DNA of 64,000 bases from Pseudooceanicola nanhaiensis DSM 18065 (GCF_000688295.1 NZ_JHZF01000016.1:1-64000), one strand, 5' to 3'; positions 41,984 to 51,071 are shown, numbered from the stretch's first letter. Program-made: numbers and translations. The notes: generated by a model not told the origin, from the sequence alone.

Positions 41984-43429
41984 TTGGCCAAGAGAATTTC
42001 AACGGGGGCCCCCGGGCTCGACAGCATCCTTCAGGGTGGCCTGGAGGAAGGCCATGTCTACCTGGTCGAAGGCGGGCCGGGCACCGGCAAGACCACTCTC
42101 GCGCTTCAGTTCCTGCTTGCCGGGGTGGACAGGGACGAAGACTGCTCCTGCCTCTATCTCACCCTGTCGCAGAGCCGCGAGGAACTTCTTGGCATCGCCG
42201 AATCTCATGGTCTGGACCTGACGGGCATCGAGATCGTCGAACTGCTGGCCGCCGAGGTGACCGACCTGTCGCACACCCAGACCGTGATCGGCACCGCCGA
42301 GGAGGAGCTTGCCGATCTGATCGAGACGATCGGGGCAGAGGTCGAAAAGCACCAGCCCCGGCGCGTCGTCATCGACAGCCTGGCCGAGCTGCGGCTCATC
42401 AGCTCGTCGATGCTGCGCTTCCGGCGGGCGATCCTGGGACTGAAGGGCAACCTCGCGAAGGCCAGGACGACGGCGCTTCTGATCGAGGCGTTCGACGGGA
42501 TGGGCACGGTCGAGAGTTCCGAGCTGACCACCCACGGCACGATCCGGCTGGACTGGACGACCCCGGATTTCGGGGTGACGCACCGGCGCCTTCAGGTCAT
42601 CAAGATGCGCGGCTCGCCCTTCTTCGAGGGCTTTCACGACATGACCATCGAAACGGGCGGCATCGTGGTGTTCCCCCGTCTGGTGCCGCGCCCCGAACCC
42701 CGCGAGGTCGAGCGCTGGGAGCTCAGGACCGGCGACGAGACGCTGGATGATCTCCTCGGCGGCGGGCTTCCCGGCAACAGCACCACGCTCATCACCGGGG
42801 ACACCGGCGCGGGGAAGTCGATCCTGTCGGCCAAGCTGGCCGACGCGACCGCGAGGCGGGGCATCAAGGCGGGCTTGTTCCTGTTCGAGGAAATGCGCGC
42901 GGATGTGCTGGAACGGGCGCGGATCATCGGCCTGGATTTCGATGACCATATCGAGCAGGGCCTTCTGAACCTCGAACATTTCAATCCGACAGAGACCACG
43001 CAGGGCCAGATCTTCCGGCGCATCGAGGAGGTCGTCGCGGACGGGGCGCGGCTGATCGTCCTCGACAGCCTGACCGGCTTCGTGCGCACCCTGCGCGCGG
43101 GCGGCGAATTGCTGCCGCAGTTCAACGCGTTGCTGAACTCGCTCAAGCAGCTGGGCGTGGCGAGCGTGATGACGCTGAACGAGGGGGCGGAGCATCCGGC
43201 CGGACAATCCGAGATCGACTTCAGCTTCCTCACCGACAACGTGATCCGGCTGTCGCAATATCGCCAGGACGGAGCGATCGGTCGGTCGATATGGGTGGGC
43301 AAGAAGCGGTATGGGGCGCACTCCCGGAAAATCCGCGCGCTGCATATCGACCCTCCGGGCGTCACGGTCAGGCCGATCGAGGGCGCGTTCCACGTGACCG
43401 CCGACAAGACCGACGACGTGCCGACGTGA
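41984..43429 (+). CDS. KaiC-like double RecA ATPase
   Basis: About 481 residues with two KaiC domains. The first Walker A is GGPGTGKTT (about residues 30-38), the second GDTGAGKSI (about 271-279). The catalytic Glu pair after Walker A is present in the second domain (Glu302-Glu303 in LFEEMRA) but appears as SQS in the first. At the KaiC autophosphorylation site the Ser431 equivalent is Ser and Thr432 is Phe (DFSFLTDN). No kaiA or kaiB is in the window. The TTG start with GGGGACAGGGC upstream gives the KaiC N-terminus; the longer frame extends without similarity. The stop overlaps the next gene. Confidence 0.85.
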   Translation: MAKRISTGAPGLDSILQGGLEEGHVYLVEGGPGTGKTTLALQFLLAGVDRDEDCSCLYLTLSQSREELLGIAESHGLDLTGIEIVELLAAEVTDLSHTQTVIGTAEEELADLIETIGAEVEKHQPRRVVIDSLAELRLISSSMLRFRRAILGLKGNLAKARTTALLIEAFDGMGTVESSELTTHGTIRLDWTTPDFGVTHRRLQVIKMRGSPFFEGFHDMTIETGGIVVFPRLVPRPEPREVERWELRTGDETLDDLLGGGLPGNSTTLITGDTGAGKSILSAKLADATARRGIKAGLFLFEEMRADVLERARIIGLDFDDHIEQGLLNLEHFNPTETTQGQIFRRIEEVVADGARLIVLDSLTGFVRTLRAGGELLPQFNALLNSLKQLGVASVMTLNEGAEHPAGQSEIDFSFLTDNVIRLSQYRQDGAIGRSIWVGKKRYGAHSRKIRALHIDPPGVTVRPIEGAFHVTADKTDDVPT

Positions 43430-44466
43430 CCGTTCGGACCGGCGCGGTCAGGTCGGAACGGATCGTCGTCCTCGCCCCCTTCGCGCGCGATGCGGCGGTG
43501 CTGGACCGGGTTCTGCGGGAGTGGTCGTTCGACGTCGCCTCATGCGCCCTGCTGGACGAGGCACTGCGCGGCGAGAACGGATTGCAGGTCGGTGCTTTCC
43601 TGCTGACCGCCGAGGCGATGAAACCCGCGACGCTGGACGCGCTGACGGACCTGCTGGGGCGAGAGCCGCTCTGGTCCACCCCGCCGGTCATCCTGCTGGG
43701 CGAGTCGGAGGAGCGGGCCGTCACCTGGGGCCGACAGCTCGTGGCCGCGCGCGACGGGTTGCCGGTGACGGTGCTGATCCGGCCATCCTCCCCCATCGAG
43801 ATCGCGTCGGCCGTCCAGAGCGCGCTGCTCGCACGGCGGCGGCAATACGACCTGGCCGAGCTGATCGAACGGCACCGCCAGGCGGAAAAGCGGGCGGAGT
43901 TCCTGTTCGAGGAGTTGAGCCACCGCCTGAAGAACGTCTTCTCGATGGTGTCGGCGATCGGCGTCATGACGGAGGCGGCGACAGACGGTTCGAAAGCCTT
44001 CCGGGAGGCGTTCCGGGCGCGGATGCAGGCGCTGACGCGCGCCTACGACACCTTGCGCGAGGACAACTGGCAGGCGGCGCCGTTGCATCGCGTGGTCAGC
44101 GAGACCGTCGGCGGCCTGCTCATGCCGAACGAGCAAGCCGCGCTGAGCGTCGAGGGCCCGGAGGTCCGCCTGGTGAGCAGGCAGGTTTCGGGGCTCGGCC
44201 TCGTCCTGCACGAACTGGCGTCGAACGCGCGCAAATACGGCGCCCTGTCGGACCCCGATGGCCGGGTCTCGGTGACGTGGTCACAGGACGCCGATGGCCT
44301 GGTCCGGCTGCTCTGGGCCGAGAGTGGCGGACCCCCGGTCGCCGCGCCCGATCACCAAGGCTTCGGCACGACGGTCATCCGGTCGTCGCTGCCGGATGCG
44401 GAGGTCGATCTGGCCTACGATCCGCATGGCTTTCGATGCCATCTCACCTTCACGCCCACGGGCTGA
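43426..44466 (+). CDS. HWE-family histidine kinase coupled to KaiC
   Basis: 346 residues starting at a GTG that overlaps the KaiC stop (GTGA), so the two proteins are translationally coupled. Residues 1 to about 125 look like a degenerate receiver (APFARDAAVLDRVLREW) without a clear phospho-Asp. The kinase core has His166 in EELSHRLKNVFSMV, N-box LVLHELASNARKYGAL, the WAE of the HWE family (LLWAESGG) and G-box GFGTTVI. It has no membrane segment. Its input is presumably the KaiC-like ATPase; no cognate regulator follows it. Confidence 0.87.
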   Translation: MTVRTGAVRSERIVVLAPFARDAAVLDRVLREWSFDVASCALLDEALRGENGLQVGAFLLTAEAMKPATLDALTDLLGREPLWSTPPVILLGESEERAVTWGRQLVAARDGLPVTVLIRPSSPIEIASAVQSALLARRRQYDLAELIERHRQAEKRAEFLFEELSHRLKNVFSMVSAIGVMTEAATDGSKAFREAFRARMQALTRAYDTLREDNWQAAPLHRVVSETVGGLLMPNEQAALSVEGPEVRLVSRQVSGLGLVLHELASNARKYGALSDPDGRVSVTWSQDADGLVRLLWAESGGPPVAAPDHQGFGTTVIRSSLPDAEVDLAYDPHGFRCHLTFTPTG

Positions 44467-44635
44467 CGGCCGCGCGTCGCGGAAGGCGCGACCTTCGCTG
44501 CGGCTGCGCTGCCGGATCCTGACCCGGGCCGGATGCAATCACTCCCTGCGCCGGCGGCCCGTCGAAACTCTCCGTCAGGACACTGGCCTGCCTGCCTCGC
44601 CGCGGTTGGGCCCCCGGGGGCGCCGGGTTCCGGGC

Positions 44636-45412
44636 TCACCCCGGTGTGGACAGGCCGTAAAGCACCCGCGCCGCGTCCCGGTCGTCGAGGCGGTCGGCCA
44701 GCTCCCCGAGGTCGCCGGGATACGAGGCCACGTCTTCGAACCGCGTGTGCGGCCAGTCGCTGCCCCAGACGAAGCGGTCCTCGGGCAGAAGCCAGGTCAG
44801 GCGGTCGAGATGCGCGCGGGCGTCCGGAACGCCGCGGTAGGGCGCGCTCAGCTTCACGAAGAACGGATCGCGATCCGTGCAGGCCTCGAGCGCATTCAGC
44901 CACGGTTCGGACCGGGGATCGGCCGAGGCCGGCAGGCCCATGTGGTCGATGACGACCGGCACGGGCGAGGGCGCGAGGGAGGGCAGATACGCCTCCCACC
45001 GGGGGCTTTCGAGCTGCACCTCGACATGCATGTCGTGCGCCTGCAGGAGGCTCAGGAAACGCCGCACCTGCGGATCCGCCACATCGGGCAGCGCCGCGCC
45101 CGAGACGAGGTTCCAGCGCACGCCGCGGACGCCTGCCTCCGCGAGGTCCCGGACCTCTGCCTCCGTGGCGTCGAGCCCGATGCAGGCAATCCCGGCAAAG
45201 CGGGACGGGGCGAGGCGCGAGAGCGCCTGCAGAAGCTGGGAATTGTCCGTGCCGAGAAAGCTCACCTGCACGATCACCCCGCCGCGCAGCCCGTGGTCTG
45301 TCTGCATCTGCAACCATGTCTCGAGCGGCGCAGGCGCATCCGGCACGTAGCGCGCGCCGGGCACCGGTTCGAGCCGTTCATAGACATGGGCATGACAATC
45401 GAAGGCGATCAC
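44636..45412 (-). CDS. amidohydrolase-family (TIM-barrel) metal hydrolase
   Basis: A 258-residue amidohydrolase_2 protein of the type that includes 2-pyrone-4,6-dicarboxylate lactonase and gluconolactone-like hydrolases. Metal-binding HxH is at the N-terminus (DCHAHVY, residues 5-11), with His in VIDHMGLP (near 155) and the terminal Asp in VWGSDWPH (near 216). It probably opens a lactone or cleaves a C-C bond in a dicarboxylate. It is divergent from the GntR-TctCBA operon, suggesting the transporter imports its substrate or a precursor. The substrate is not predictable from sequence alone. Confidence 0.83.
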   Translation of the reverse strand: MIAFDCHAHVYERLEPVPGARYVPDAPAPLETWLQMQTDHGLRGGVIVQVSFLGTDNSQLLQALSRLAPSRFAGIACIGLDATEAEVRDLAEAGVRGVRWNLVSGAALPDVADPQVRRFLSLLQAHDMHVEVQLESPRWEAYLPSLAPSPVPVVIDHMGLPASADPRSEPWLNALEACTDRDPFFVKLSAPYRGVPDARAHLDRLTWLLPEDRFVWGSDWPHTRFEDVASYPGDLGELADRLDDRDAARVLYGLSTPG

Positions 45413-45422
45413 CGCAAGACCT

Positions 45423-45468
45423 CTAGTTATCCACTTATATATAGAACTAGTTGACTGAACGGGTCAAC
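45423..45468 (+). promoter_or_regulatory. inverted repeats between the amidohydrolase and GntR genes
   Basis: CTAGTT (45423-45428) and AACTAG (45445-45450) are one inverted repeat; GTTGAC (45450-45455) and GTCAAC (45463-45468) form another, adjoining it. The AT-rich TTATATATAG between the first arms could carry -10 elements on either strand. GntR/UTRA proteins bind short palindromes of this kind, so this is the likely operator for both divergent transcripts. Confidence 0.5.
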
Positions 45469-45498
45469 ATGGCTACACCCGACTCCGGAGGAGATCTC

Positions 45499-46227
45499 AT
45501 GGCCCATTCACTGACCGTCAGCGACGACCGGCTTCCCGCCTATCTGCGCCTGCGCGACGACATCGCCCGCCGTATCGCCGCGGGCGAGTGGCGGCCGGAC
45601 GAGGCGCTTCCCTCCGACAACCGGCTTGCCGCGGAACATGCGCTCTCCGTCGGCACCGTGCGCAAGGCGCTCCAGCAATTGTCCGACGAGGGTCTTCTCG
45701 AACGGCGCCAGGGGGCGGGGACGTTCCTGCGCAAGCCCGCCTTCGACGCGACGCTCTTCCGGTTCTTCCAGGTGCACGAACACGGGGCGGAGAAGAGCAT
45801 CCCCTCCAGTCAACTGATCTCGCGCGAGCTGGCGATCGCGCCGGAACATGCCGCCGACGCCCTGGGAACCGCCGAGGTGATCCGGATCGAGCGCCTGCGC
45901 TGCCTGTCCAAGCAGCCGCTTCTCTTCGAGGAAATCTACATCCCGCAGGCCCGCTTCCCGGGGTTCGAGGCGATTCCGGCGGAAGACATCGGGCCGCTTC
46001 TCTACCCGGTCTATTTCGAGCGCTTCGGCGTCTTCGTCGCGCGGGCCGAGGACGAGGTCAGCTTCGGCGCGGCCGATCGCACCATCGCCGCGCGGCTCGG
46101 TCTGACCGAAGGCGATGCCGTCGCCAGGATCGAACGTACCGCCTTTGCCATGACCGGCGAGGCCATCGAATGGCGGGTCGCCTCCGGGCGGGCCGACCGA
46201 TTCCGCTATCGCAGCCGCATCGGCTGA
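45499..46227 (+). CDS. GntR-family regulator with UTRA domain
   Basis: A 242-residue HutC-subfamily protein: winged HTH (DNRLAAEHALSVGTVRKALQQL, about residues 40-61) and a UTRA chorismate-lyase-fold sensor (about 95-235). The ATG at 45499 is chosen because GGAGGAGA stands directly upstream; in-frame ATG 45469 and TTG 45451 would fall within the operator region. It probably represses the divergent amidohydrolase and the downstream tctCBA until the imported acid appears. Confidence 0.87.
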   Translation: MAHSLTVSDDRLPAYLRLRDDIARRIAAGEWRPDEALPSDNRLAAEHALSVGTVRKALQQLSDEGLLERRQGAGTFLRKPAFDATLFRFFQVHEHGAEKSIPSSQLISRELAIAPEHAADALGTAEVIRIERLRCLSKQPLLFEEIYIPQARFPGFEAIPAEDIGPLLYPVYFERFGVFVARAEDEVSFGAADRTIAARLGLTEGDAVARIERTAFAMTGEAIEWRVASGRADRFRYRSRIG

Positions 46228-46252
46228 CGTCACCATCAGAGGGAGGAAACCC

Positions 46253-47203
46253 ATGAAGACCCTGCTCATCGGCGCGAGCGCGCTGGCCCTGTCCGCCACG
46301 GCGGCGCTTGCCGAATACCCCGAACGCGCCATCGAGGTGACCATTCCGGCCCCCGCCGGCGGCGGCACCGACACCAGCGCGCGCAAGCTCGCCACCCTGC
46401 TCGAGGAAGAGCTGGGCACCTCCATCGCCATCCTCAACGTCGCGGGCGGCGGCGGCTCGGTCGGCGTCACGCAGTTCATGATGGACAAGCCCACGGGCTA
46501 TTCGCTGCTCGCGACCTGGAACAGCCCGATCACCACGGTCCCGCAGGTGCAGAACGTGGCCTACGACGTCGACAGCTTCACGCCGATCGCCTCGACCTCC
46601 GAGACCGCCTACACGATGTGCGTCTCTCCGGATTTCCCCGCCGAGACCGGTGAGGCGTTCCTGGCCGAGCTCGCGGCCAAGCCGGGCAAGTACACCTACG
46701 GCAACGACGGCATCGGCGGCACGATGCAGATGGCCGCCGAACGCATCTTCCAGGCCAGGGGCATCGAAGCCGTGGCCATCCCCTTCGGCGGCGCGGGCGA
46801 GACGCTGCAGAACTTCCTCGGCGGGCATGTCGACATCTACGGCGGGTCGATCTCGCCGGTGCTGCCCTATACCGAGTCGGGCGAGGCCAAGTGCCTGATC
46901 GTGACCTCGGCCGCGCCGGTCGAGGCCCTGCCGCAGGCCGCCGGCCTCGAAGAGCTGGACCTCGGGGCAGAGGAAACGCTCCTGTGGCGCATGGTCCTCG
47001 CGCCCGCCGGCCTGGACCAGGCCATCGCGGACCGTCTGGCCGCGGCGCTCGAGACGACCGTGAACGATCCGTCCTATGTCGAATTCCTCGCGACGAAGGG
47101 CGAGGTCCCCAACGTCGTGACCGGAGAGGCGCTCGCCGAGCGGCTGCGGAACGAATACGACGCGCTGGCCAAGGTGGCCGCCAACCTGGGTCTCGGCCAG
47201 TAA
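46253..47203 (+). CDS. tctC: tripartite tricarboxylate transporter receptor (TctC/Bug family)
   Basis: A 316-residue periplasmic receptor with a Sec signal (cleavage near ALA-EYPE), and the family N-terminus YPERAIEVTIPAPAGGGTDTSAR. Bug proteins bind carboxylated ligands through water-mediated contacts in the loop PAGGGTD. GAGGGAGGAAA precedes the start, a strong ribosome site suited to an abundant receptor. It ends one base into the tctB start (TAATG). Confidence 0.9.
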   Translation: MKTLLIGASALALSATAALAEYPERAIEVTIPAPAGGGTDTSARKLATLLEEELGTSIAILNVAGGGGSVGVTQFMMDKPTGYSLLATWNSPITTVPQVQNVAYDVDSFTPIASTSETAYTMCVSPDFPAETGEAFLAELAAKPGKYTYGNDGIGGTMQMAAERIFQARGIEAVAIPFGGAGETLQNFLGGHVDIYGGSISPVLPYTESGEAKCLIVTSAAPVEALPQAAGLEELDLGAEETLLWRMVLAPAGLDQAIADRLAAALETTVNDPSYVEFLATKGEVPNVVTGEALAERLRNEYDALAKVAANLGLGQ

Positions 47204-47637
47204 TGGAGCGGCGGCAGGATATCGTCCTCGGCGTCGTCTTTGCCGCCCTCGGTCTCTTCGCGGCGGTCAGGGCCGCCGCCTATGCGGGCGCCTCGGGCAC
47301 CTATCCCATGGTGCTCGGCCTCGCCCTGTCCGGCTTCGGCATCCTCGTCGCCGGGAAGGCCGTGCTCCGCGGCAAGCCCGAGCCGCGTCCGCTGACCCTT
47401 CATGCCGGTCGCGTGGCCATCACCGTGGCGATCGGCGCGGTCTACCTCGCGCTGGTGCCCATCCTCGGCTTCTACACCGCATCCGCGCTTGTCGTCCTTG
47501 CGCTGCCGCTCGCGCTCGGGTTCCGGCAGCCGGTCTTCCTGGCGCTGACGACCGCCGTCTTCATCGCCATCGTGTGGGTCGTCTTCTCGATCGTGCTCGA
47601 GAAGCCGCTGCCGGCGGAATTCTGGCAAACCTTCTGA
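47203..47637 (+). CDS. tctB: TctB-family small permease
   Basis: A 144-residue membrane protein with four hydrophobic segments, the usual size and topology of TctB. The start overlaps the tctC stop (TAATG) and tctA follows 13 bases later. TctB sequences are poorly conserved; position and topology support the call more than motifs do. Confidence 0.87.
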   Translation: MERRQDIVLGVVFAALGLFAAVRAAAYAGASGTYPMVLGLALSGFGILVAGKAVLRGKPEPRPLTLHAGRVAITVAIGAVYLALVPILGFYTASALVVLALPLALGFRQPVFLALTTAVFIAIVWVVFSIVLEKPLPAEFWQTF

Positions 47638-47650
47638 TCGGGGCCGTTTC

Positions 47651-49141
47651 ATGGACATCGTGACCCAAGTTCTTTCGGGCGTCTTCGCCGTCGGGCCGGT
47701 GGCCGCGATGATCGGCGCCTCGATCCTCGGCGTGTTCATCGGAGCGCTTCCGGGCCTCAACCCGGTGATGGCCATCGCGCTTCTGCTGCCGCTGACCTAT
47801 TCGATGGAGCCGCTCGTGGCGCTCGGCATGGTCGCCGGCATCTACAACGGGTCGATGTACGGCGGTGCGATCCCCGCGATCCTGCTGCGCATCCCCGGCA
47901 CGCCCGCCGCCATCGCGACCACCTTCGACGGCTACCCGATGGCGCAGCGGGGCGAGGCCTCGCGCGCGCTCAAGATCGCGTGCTGGTCCTCGGCCCTCGG
48001 CGGCACCGCCTCGGCCATCGCGCTGATGACCATCGGTCCGATCCTCGCCCGGGCGACGCTGGCCTTCGGCCCGGCCGAATACTTCTGGATCGCGATGTTC
48101 GGCATGGCGTCCATCGGCGTGCTCGTGGGCACCGACGCGATCAAGGGCCTCATGGCCGCAACGCTGGGCCTGCTGCTCGGCACCGTCGGACTCGACCAGC
48201 TGTCCGGGACGCCGCGCTTCACCTTCGACCAGGTCTGGCTGCTGAGCGGTCTGGACCTCATCGTGATCCTCGTCGGCCTCTATGCCCTCCCGCCGGTCAT
48301 CGCGCTGGCCGAGGCCGCGGACCTCAAGGGCCTGTCGGCCGCGCAGCTGAAGCTCGAACCGGCCAAGGTGCCGTGGTCCGAGGTGCGCAGCTTCGTGCCG
48401 ACCTGGATCCGCTCGTCGCTGATCGGCATCGGCGTGGGCATCCTGCCCGGCGCGGGCGGCAATATCGCGGCCTTTCTCAGCTACAACGCCGCCAAGAGCG
48501 CCAGCGACGATCCCGACAGCTTCGGCAAGGGCAATCCCGCCGGGGTTGCGGCGGCGGAATGCGGCAACAACGCCGACAACGCGGCGTCGATGATCCCGGC
48601 GCTGACCCTCGGCATCCCCGGCAACGTGATCGCCGCGCTGGTGCTCGGCGCGCTGCTGATCCACGGGTTGCAGCCCGGGCCGCAACTGTTCCACCAGAAC
48701 CCCGGCCTCGTCGGCGGGTTCATGGTGCAGATGCTGCTGACGTCGCTGCTGATCCTCGCCGTCGGCGGCGCGGCAGCGACCAAGGTCTTCGCCCAGGTCC
48801 AGCGGCTGCCCGGCGTGCTGCTCGTGCCGACCATCCTCGTGCTGATGGCGGTCGGCGTCTATGTCATCAACGGGCGGGTCGTCGACCTCTGGATCATGTT
48901 CGCGGCGGGCCTCGCGGGCTATGTCTTCGAGAAGGTGAACGTGCCGCTGGCGCCGATCGTGCTCGGCCTGATCCTCGGTCCGATGGCGGAGCAGAACGTG
49001 CGTCGCGCGCTGCTGATCAGCCGGGGCGATGTGACCGAGCTGGTGACGCGGCCCATCTCGGCGGTCATCGCGCTCGCCACCCTCGGGTTGATCGTCTACC
49101 CGGTTGCATCCGCCATCATGCGGCGCCGCCGCGCCGCCTGA
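47651..49141 (+). CDS. tctA: TctA-family large permease
   Basis: A 496-residue permease with about 12 membrane segments. The TctA signatures are visible: LPGLNPVMAIALLLPLTYS (about residues 34-52), GMYGGAIPAILLRIPGTPAA (about 72-90, after YNGS) and the second GILPGAGGNIAAFLSYNAA (about 260-278). It is the driving subunit of the sodium/proton-coupled carboxylate importer. The gene converges on the ThDP enzyme gene with a 29-base gap in which I see no terminator. Confidence 0.93.
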   Translation: MDIVTQVLSGVFAVGPVAAMIGASILGVFIGALPGLNPVMAIALLLPLTYSMEPLVALGMVAGIYNGSMYGGAIPAILLRIPGTPAAIATTFDGYPMAQRGEASRALKIACWSSALGGTASAIALMTIGPILARATLAFGPAEYFWIAMFGMASIGVLVGTDAIKGLMAATLGLLLGTVGLDQLSGTPRFTFDQVWLLSGLDLIVILVGLYALPPVIALAEAADLKGLSAAQLKLEPAKVPWSEVRSFVPTWIRSSLIGIGVGILPGAGGNIAAFLSYNAAKSASDDPDSFGKGNPAGVAAAECGNNADNAASMIPALTLGIPGNVIAALVLGALLIHGLQPGPQLFHQNPGLVGGFMVQMLLTSLLILAVGGAAATKVFAQVQRLPGVLLVPTILVLMAVGVYVINGRVVDLWIMFAAGLAGYVFEKVNVPLAPIVLGLILGPMAEQNVRRALLISRGDVTELVTRPISAVIALATLGLIVYPVASAIMRRRRAA

Positions 49142-49170
49142 CGGGGCGGCCGGCGGCACCGCGCGTCGGG

Positions 49171-50784
49171 TCACATCCGCATGCGCGGCACGTCGTTCGG
49201 GTCGAGCCGCAGCTCGATCAGCAGCGGCCTGTCCCGCGCCTCGATGGCCGCGAGCGCCTTGTCCAGATCGTCGTTGCTTTCGACCAGGATGCCCTGGCCC
49301 CCCAGGGCGGTGCCGATCTGGGCGAAGGACGGCCAGTCGAACATCGCGAGCCCCGGGTCCATCTTGCGGTCGAGGAACTGGATATGTTCCGCGCCATAGG
49401 CGGAATCGTTGGCCACGATCACGATCAGGTCCTGCTTCATCCGGACGGCGGTGTTGAACTCGTTGATGCCGCCCATCATGAAACCGCCGTCGCCGGTGAA
49501 CAGCACCACCGGACGGTCGGGCACCGCGAAGCCCGCACCGATGGCCACCTGAAGCCCGAGCCCGATGGAGCCGAAATTCGTGGTGGCAAAGAAGCGTTCG
49601 GCACTCGGGCAGGAGATGCGGCACCAGACCTCGGTCATGAAGCGCCCGCCGTCGGTGGTCAGGAACCGGTCCTTCGGCAGCGCCTCCTCCAGCCGGTCGA
49701 GGGCGTATTCGTAGTTCACGAACCCCGGTGCGGCCTTGTCCGGGTCGCCTTTCGGATGCGCGGTCAGCGCGGCGATGTCGAGCTCGGCGGTGAAGCCGCT
49801 GCCGGGGACCTCGGCCTGATCCAGCCACCAGACAATGTTGTCGGCGGTCAGCCCGGCATCGGCCACCAGCGCCGCATCGGGGTGGAAGTTCTTGGCGACC
49901 TCGGTGACCGTGCTGTTGATCTGGACCACGCGCTTGCCCTTCATCAGCGCGCCCTTGTCGGTGGTGAAATGGTGCAGCGAGGTCCCGAAGGCGATGATGC
50001 AATCGGCCTTGCCGATCGCCTCATAGGCAGCGGGCGTCGAGAGCGTGCCGAAGATGTCGATGTTGTGGGGATGCGCGTTGAACATCCCCTTGGCCTTCAG
50101 CGTGGTGGCCAGCGGCGCCTCGAGCCGGTCGGCCAGCCTCTCGATCTGCGCGACGGCGTCCTTGGCCCCGATCCCGGCCAGGATGATCGGGCGTTTCGCG
50201 CTGGCGATCATGCCGATCGCCGCGTCCAGATCGTCGCCTTCGGGCACGTAGGAGCGCGCGGTGTAGGCGGGGAAGACGTGGCGGGTGTGCTCGACCTCCT
50301 GCCACATGAAATCGACCGGCATGTTCAGGACGACGGGGCGCTGTTCGACCTGCGCCCGGTAGATGGCATGGGCCACGTCGTAGGAGGCCGTCTCGGGCGC
50401 GCGCATCTGTTCGAACCCGGCCCCGGTGATCTTGACCGTCTCGCGCTGGTCGATGTTCTGCAGGTTCTGCGGGTTCGACACGGCGGTATCGCCCGCCAGC
50501 ACGACCATCGGAATATGCGCGCGCGCCGCTTCGGTCAGGGCGGTGACGCAATTGGTCAGGGCCGGGCCGTGGGTGATCGTGGCGATGCCGACCCTGCCCG
50601 CGACGCGCCCGTGGGCCAGCGCCATCAGCACCGCGCTGCCCTCGAAGGCGACCGGCACGAAGGTGCCGCCCCCGGCCCGCACGAAGTGATCGACCATGAA
50701 GAGGTTGGCGTCCCCCATCAACCCGAACATCGTGTCGAGCTCATGATCGGCGAGGGATTGGGCGATGGATTGGTAGACGTACAT
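49171..50784 (-). CDS. thiamine-diphosphate-dependent enzyme (acetolactate synthase-like)
   Basis: A 537-residue three-domain ThDP enzyme: N-terminal Pyr domain with the catalytic Glu in AFEGSAVLMALAHGR (near residue 48), central FAD-like domain, and PP domain with GDGGFMMGG...N, AYGAEH (the GDG-N motif, about residues 430-460). It resembles the acetolactate synthase/benzoylformate decarboxylase/oxalyl-CoA decarboxylase superfamily and may decarboxylate or ligate a 2-oxo acid. No regulatory subunit gene is adjacent, against a biosynthetic AHAS. It is divergent from hyuA, so one pathway with the hydantoinase genes is likely. Confidence 0.85.
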   Translation of the reverse strand: MYVYQSIAQSLADHELDTMFGLMGDANLFMVDHFVRAGGGTFVPVAFEGSAVLMALAHGRVAGRVGIATITHGPALTNCVTALTEAARAHIPMVVLAGDTAVSNPQNLQNIDQRETVKITGAGFEQMRAPETASYDVAHAIYRAQVEQRPVVLNMPVDFMWQEVEHTRHVFPAYTARSYVPEGDDLDAAIGMIASAKRPIILAGIGAKDAVAQIERLADRLEAPLATTLKAKGMFNAHPHNIDIFGTLSTPAAYEAIGKADCIIAFGTSLHHFTTDKGALMKGKRVVQINSTVTEVAKNFHPDAALVADAGLTADNIVWWLDQAEVPGSGFTAELDIAALTAHPKGDPDKAAPGFVNYEYALDRLEEALPKDRFLTTDGGRFMTEVWCRISCPSAERFFATTNFGSIGLGLQVAIGAGFAVPDRPVVLFTGDGGFMMGGINEFNTAVRMKQDLIVIVANDSAYGAEHIQFLDRKMDPGLAMFDWPSFAQIGTALGGQGILVESNDDLDKALAAIEARDRPLLIELRLDPNDVPRMRM

Positions 50785-50955
50785 GCGGCGGGCTCTCTGG
50801 CTTCATGATTCCGGATCTCGGGCGATGGTACCCCAGCCGGGACGCGCAGGATGCGCAGAGTTCCGCCCTGCCGGGGAAAATATGCGTGACATCCGGCCTG
50901 AGGGGTTTCCCCGTGCGCAAATCCCGCGCGCCTCGCGGGGGGACGCCCGGCATCG

Positions 50956-50990
50956 ACAAGCGTTTCTTGTCTGTCGCAAGTTCTTCTTGG
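50956..50990. promoter_or_regulatory. paired RCAAG-N5-CTTG inverted repeats in the divergent promoter region
   Basis: ACAAG-CGTTT-CTTGT (50956-50970) and GCAAG-TTCTT-CTTGG (50976-50990) repeat every 20 bases in the 287-base region between the ThDP-enzyme gene and hyuA. Two in-phase palindromes suggest a dimer-of-dimers site, for example for the LysR protein at 55819. The remainder of 50785-51071 shows nothing I can name. Confidence 0.45.
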
Positions 50991-51071
50991 GGGATCCGGG
51001 CCGCGCTTCGTGGCAGGCTGGGCGGGACTCCGTGACCCCCGCAGCCCCGGGCTGCACGCAAAGGACGACGC

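Noticed and set aside
49171..50784. Biosynthetic acetolactate synthase (IlvB)
   Set aside because: No small subunit or ilvC neighbour is present, and the gene is placed among hydantoinase and transporter genes.
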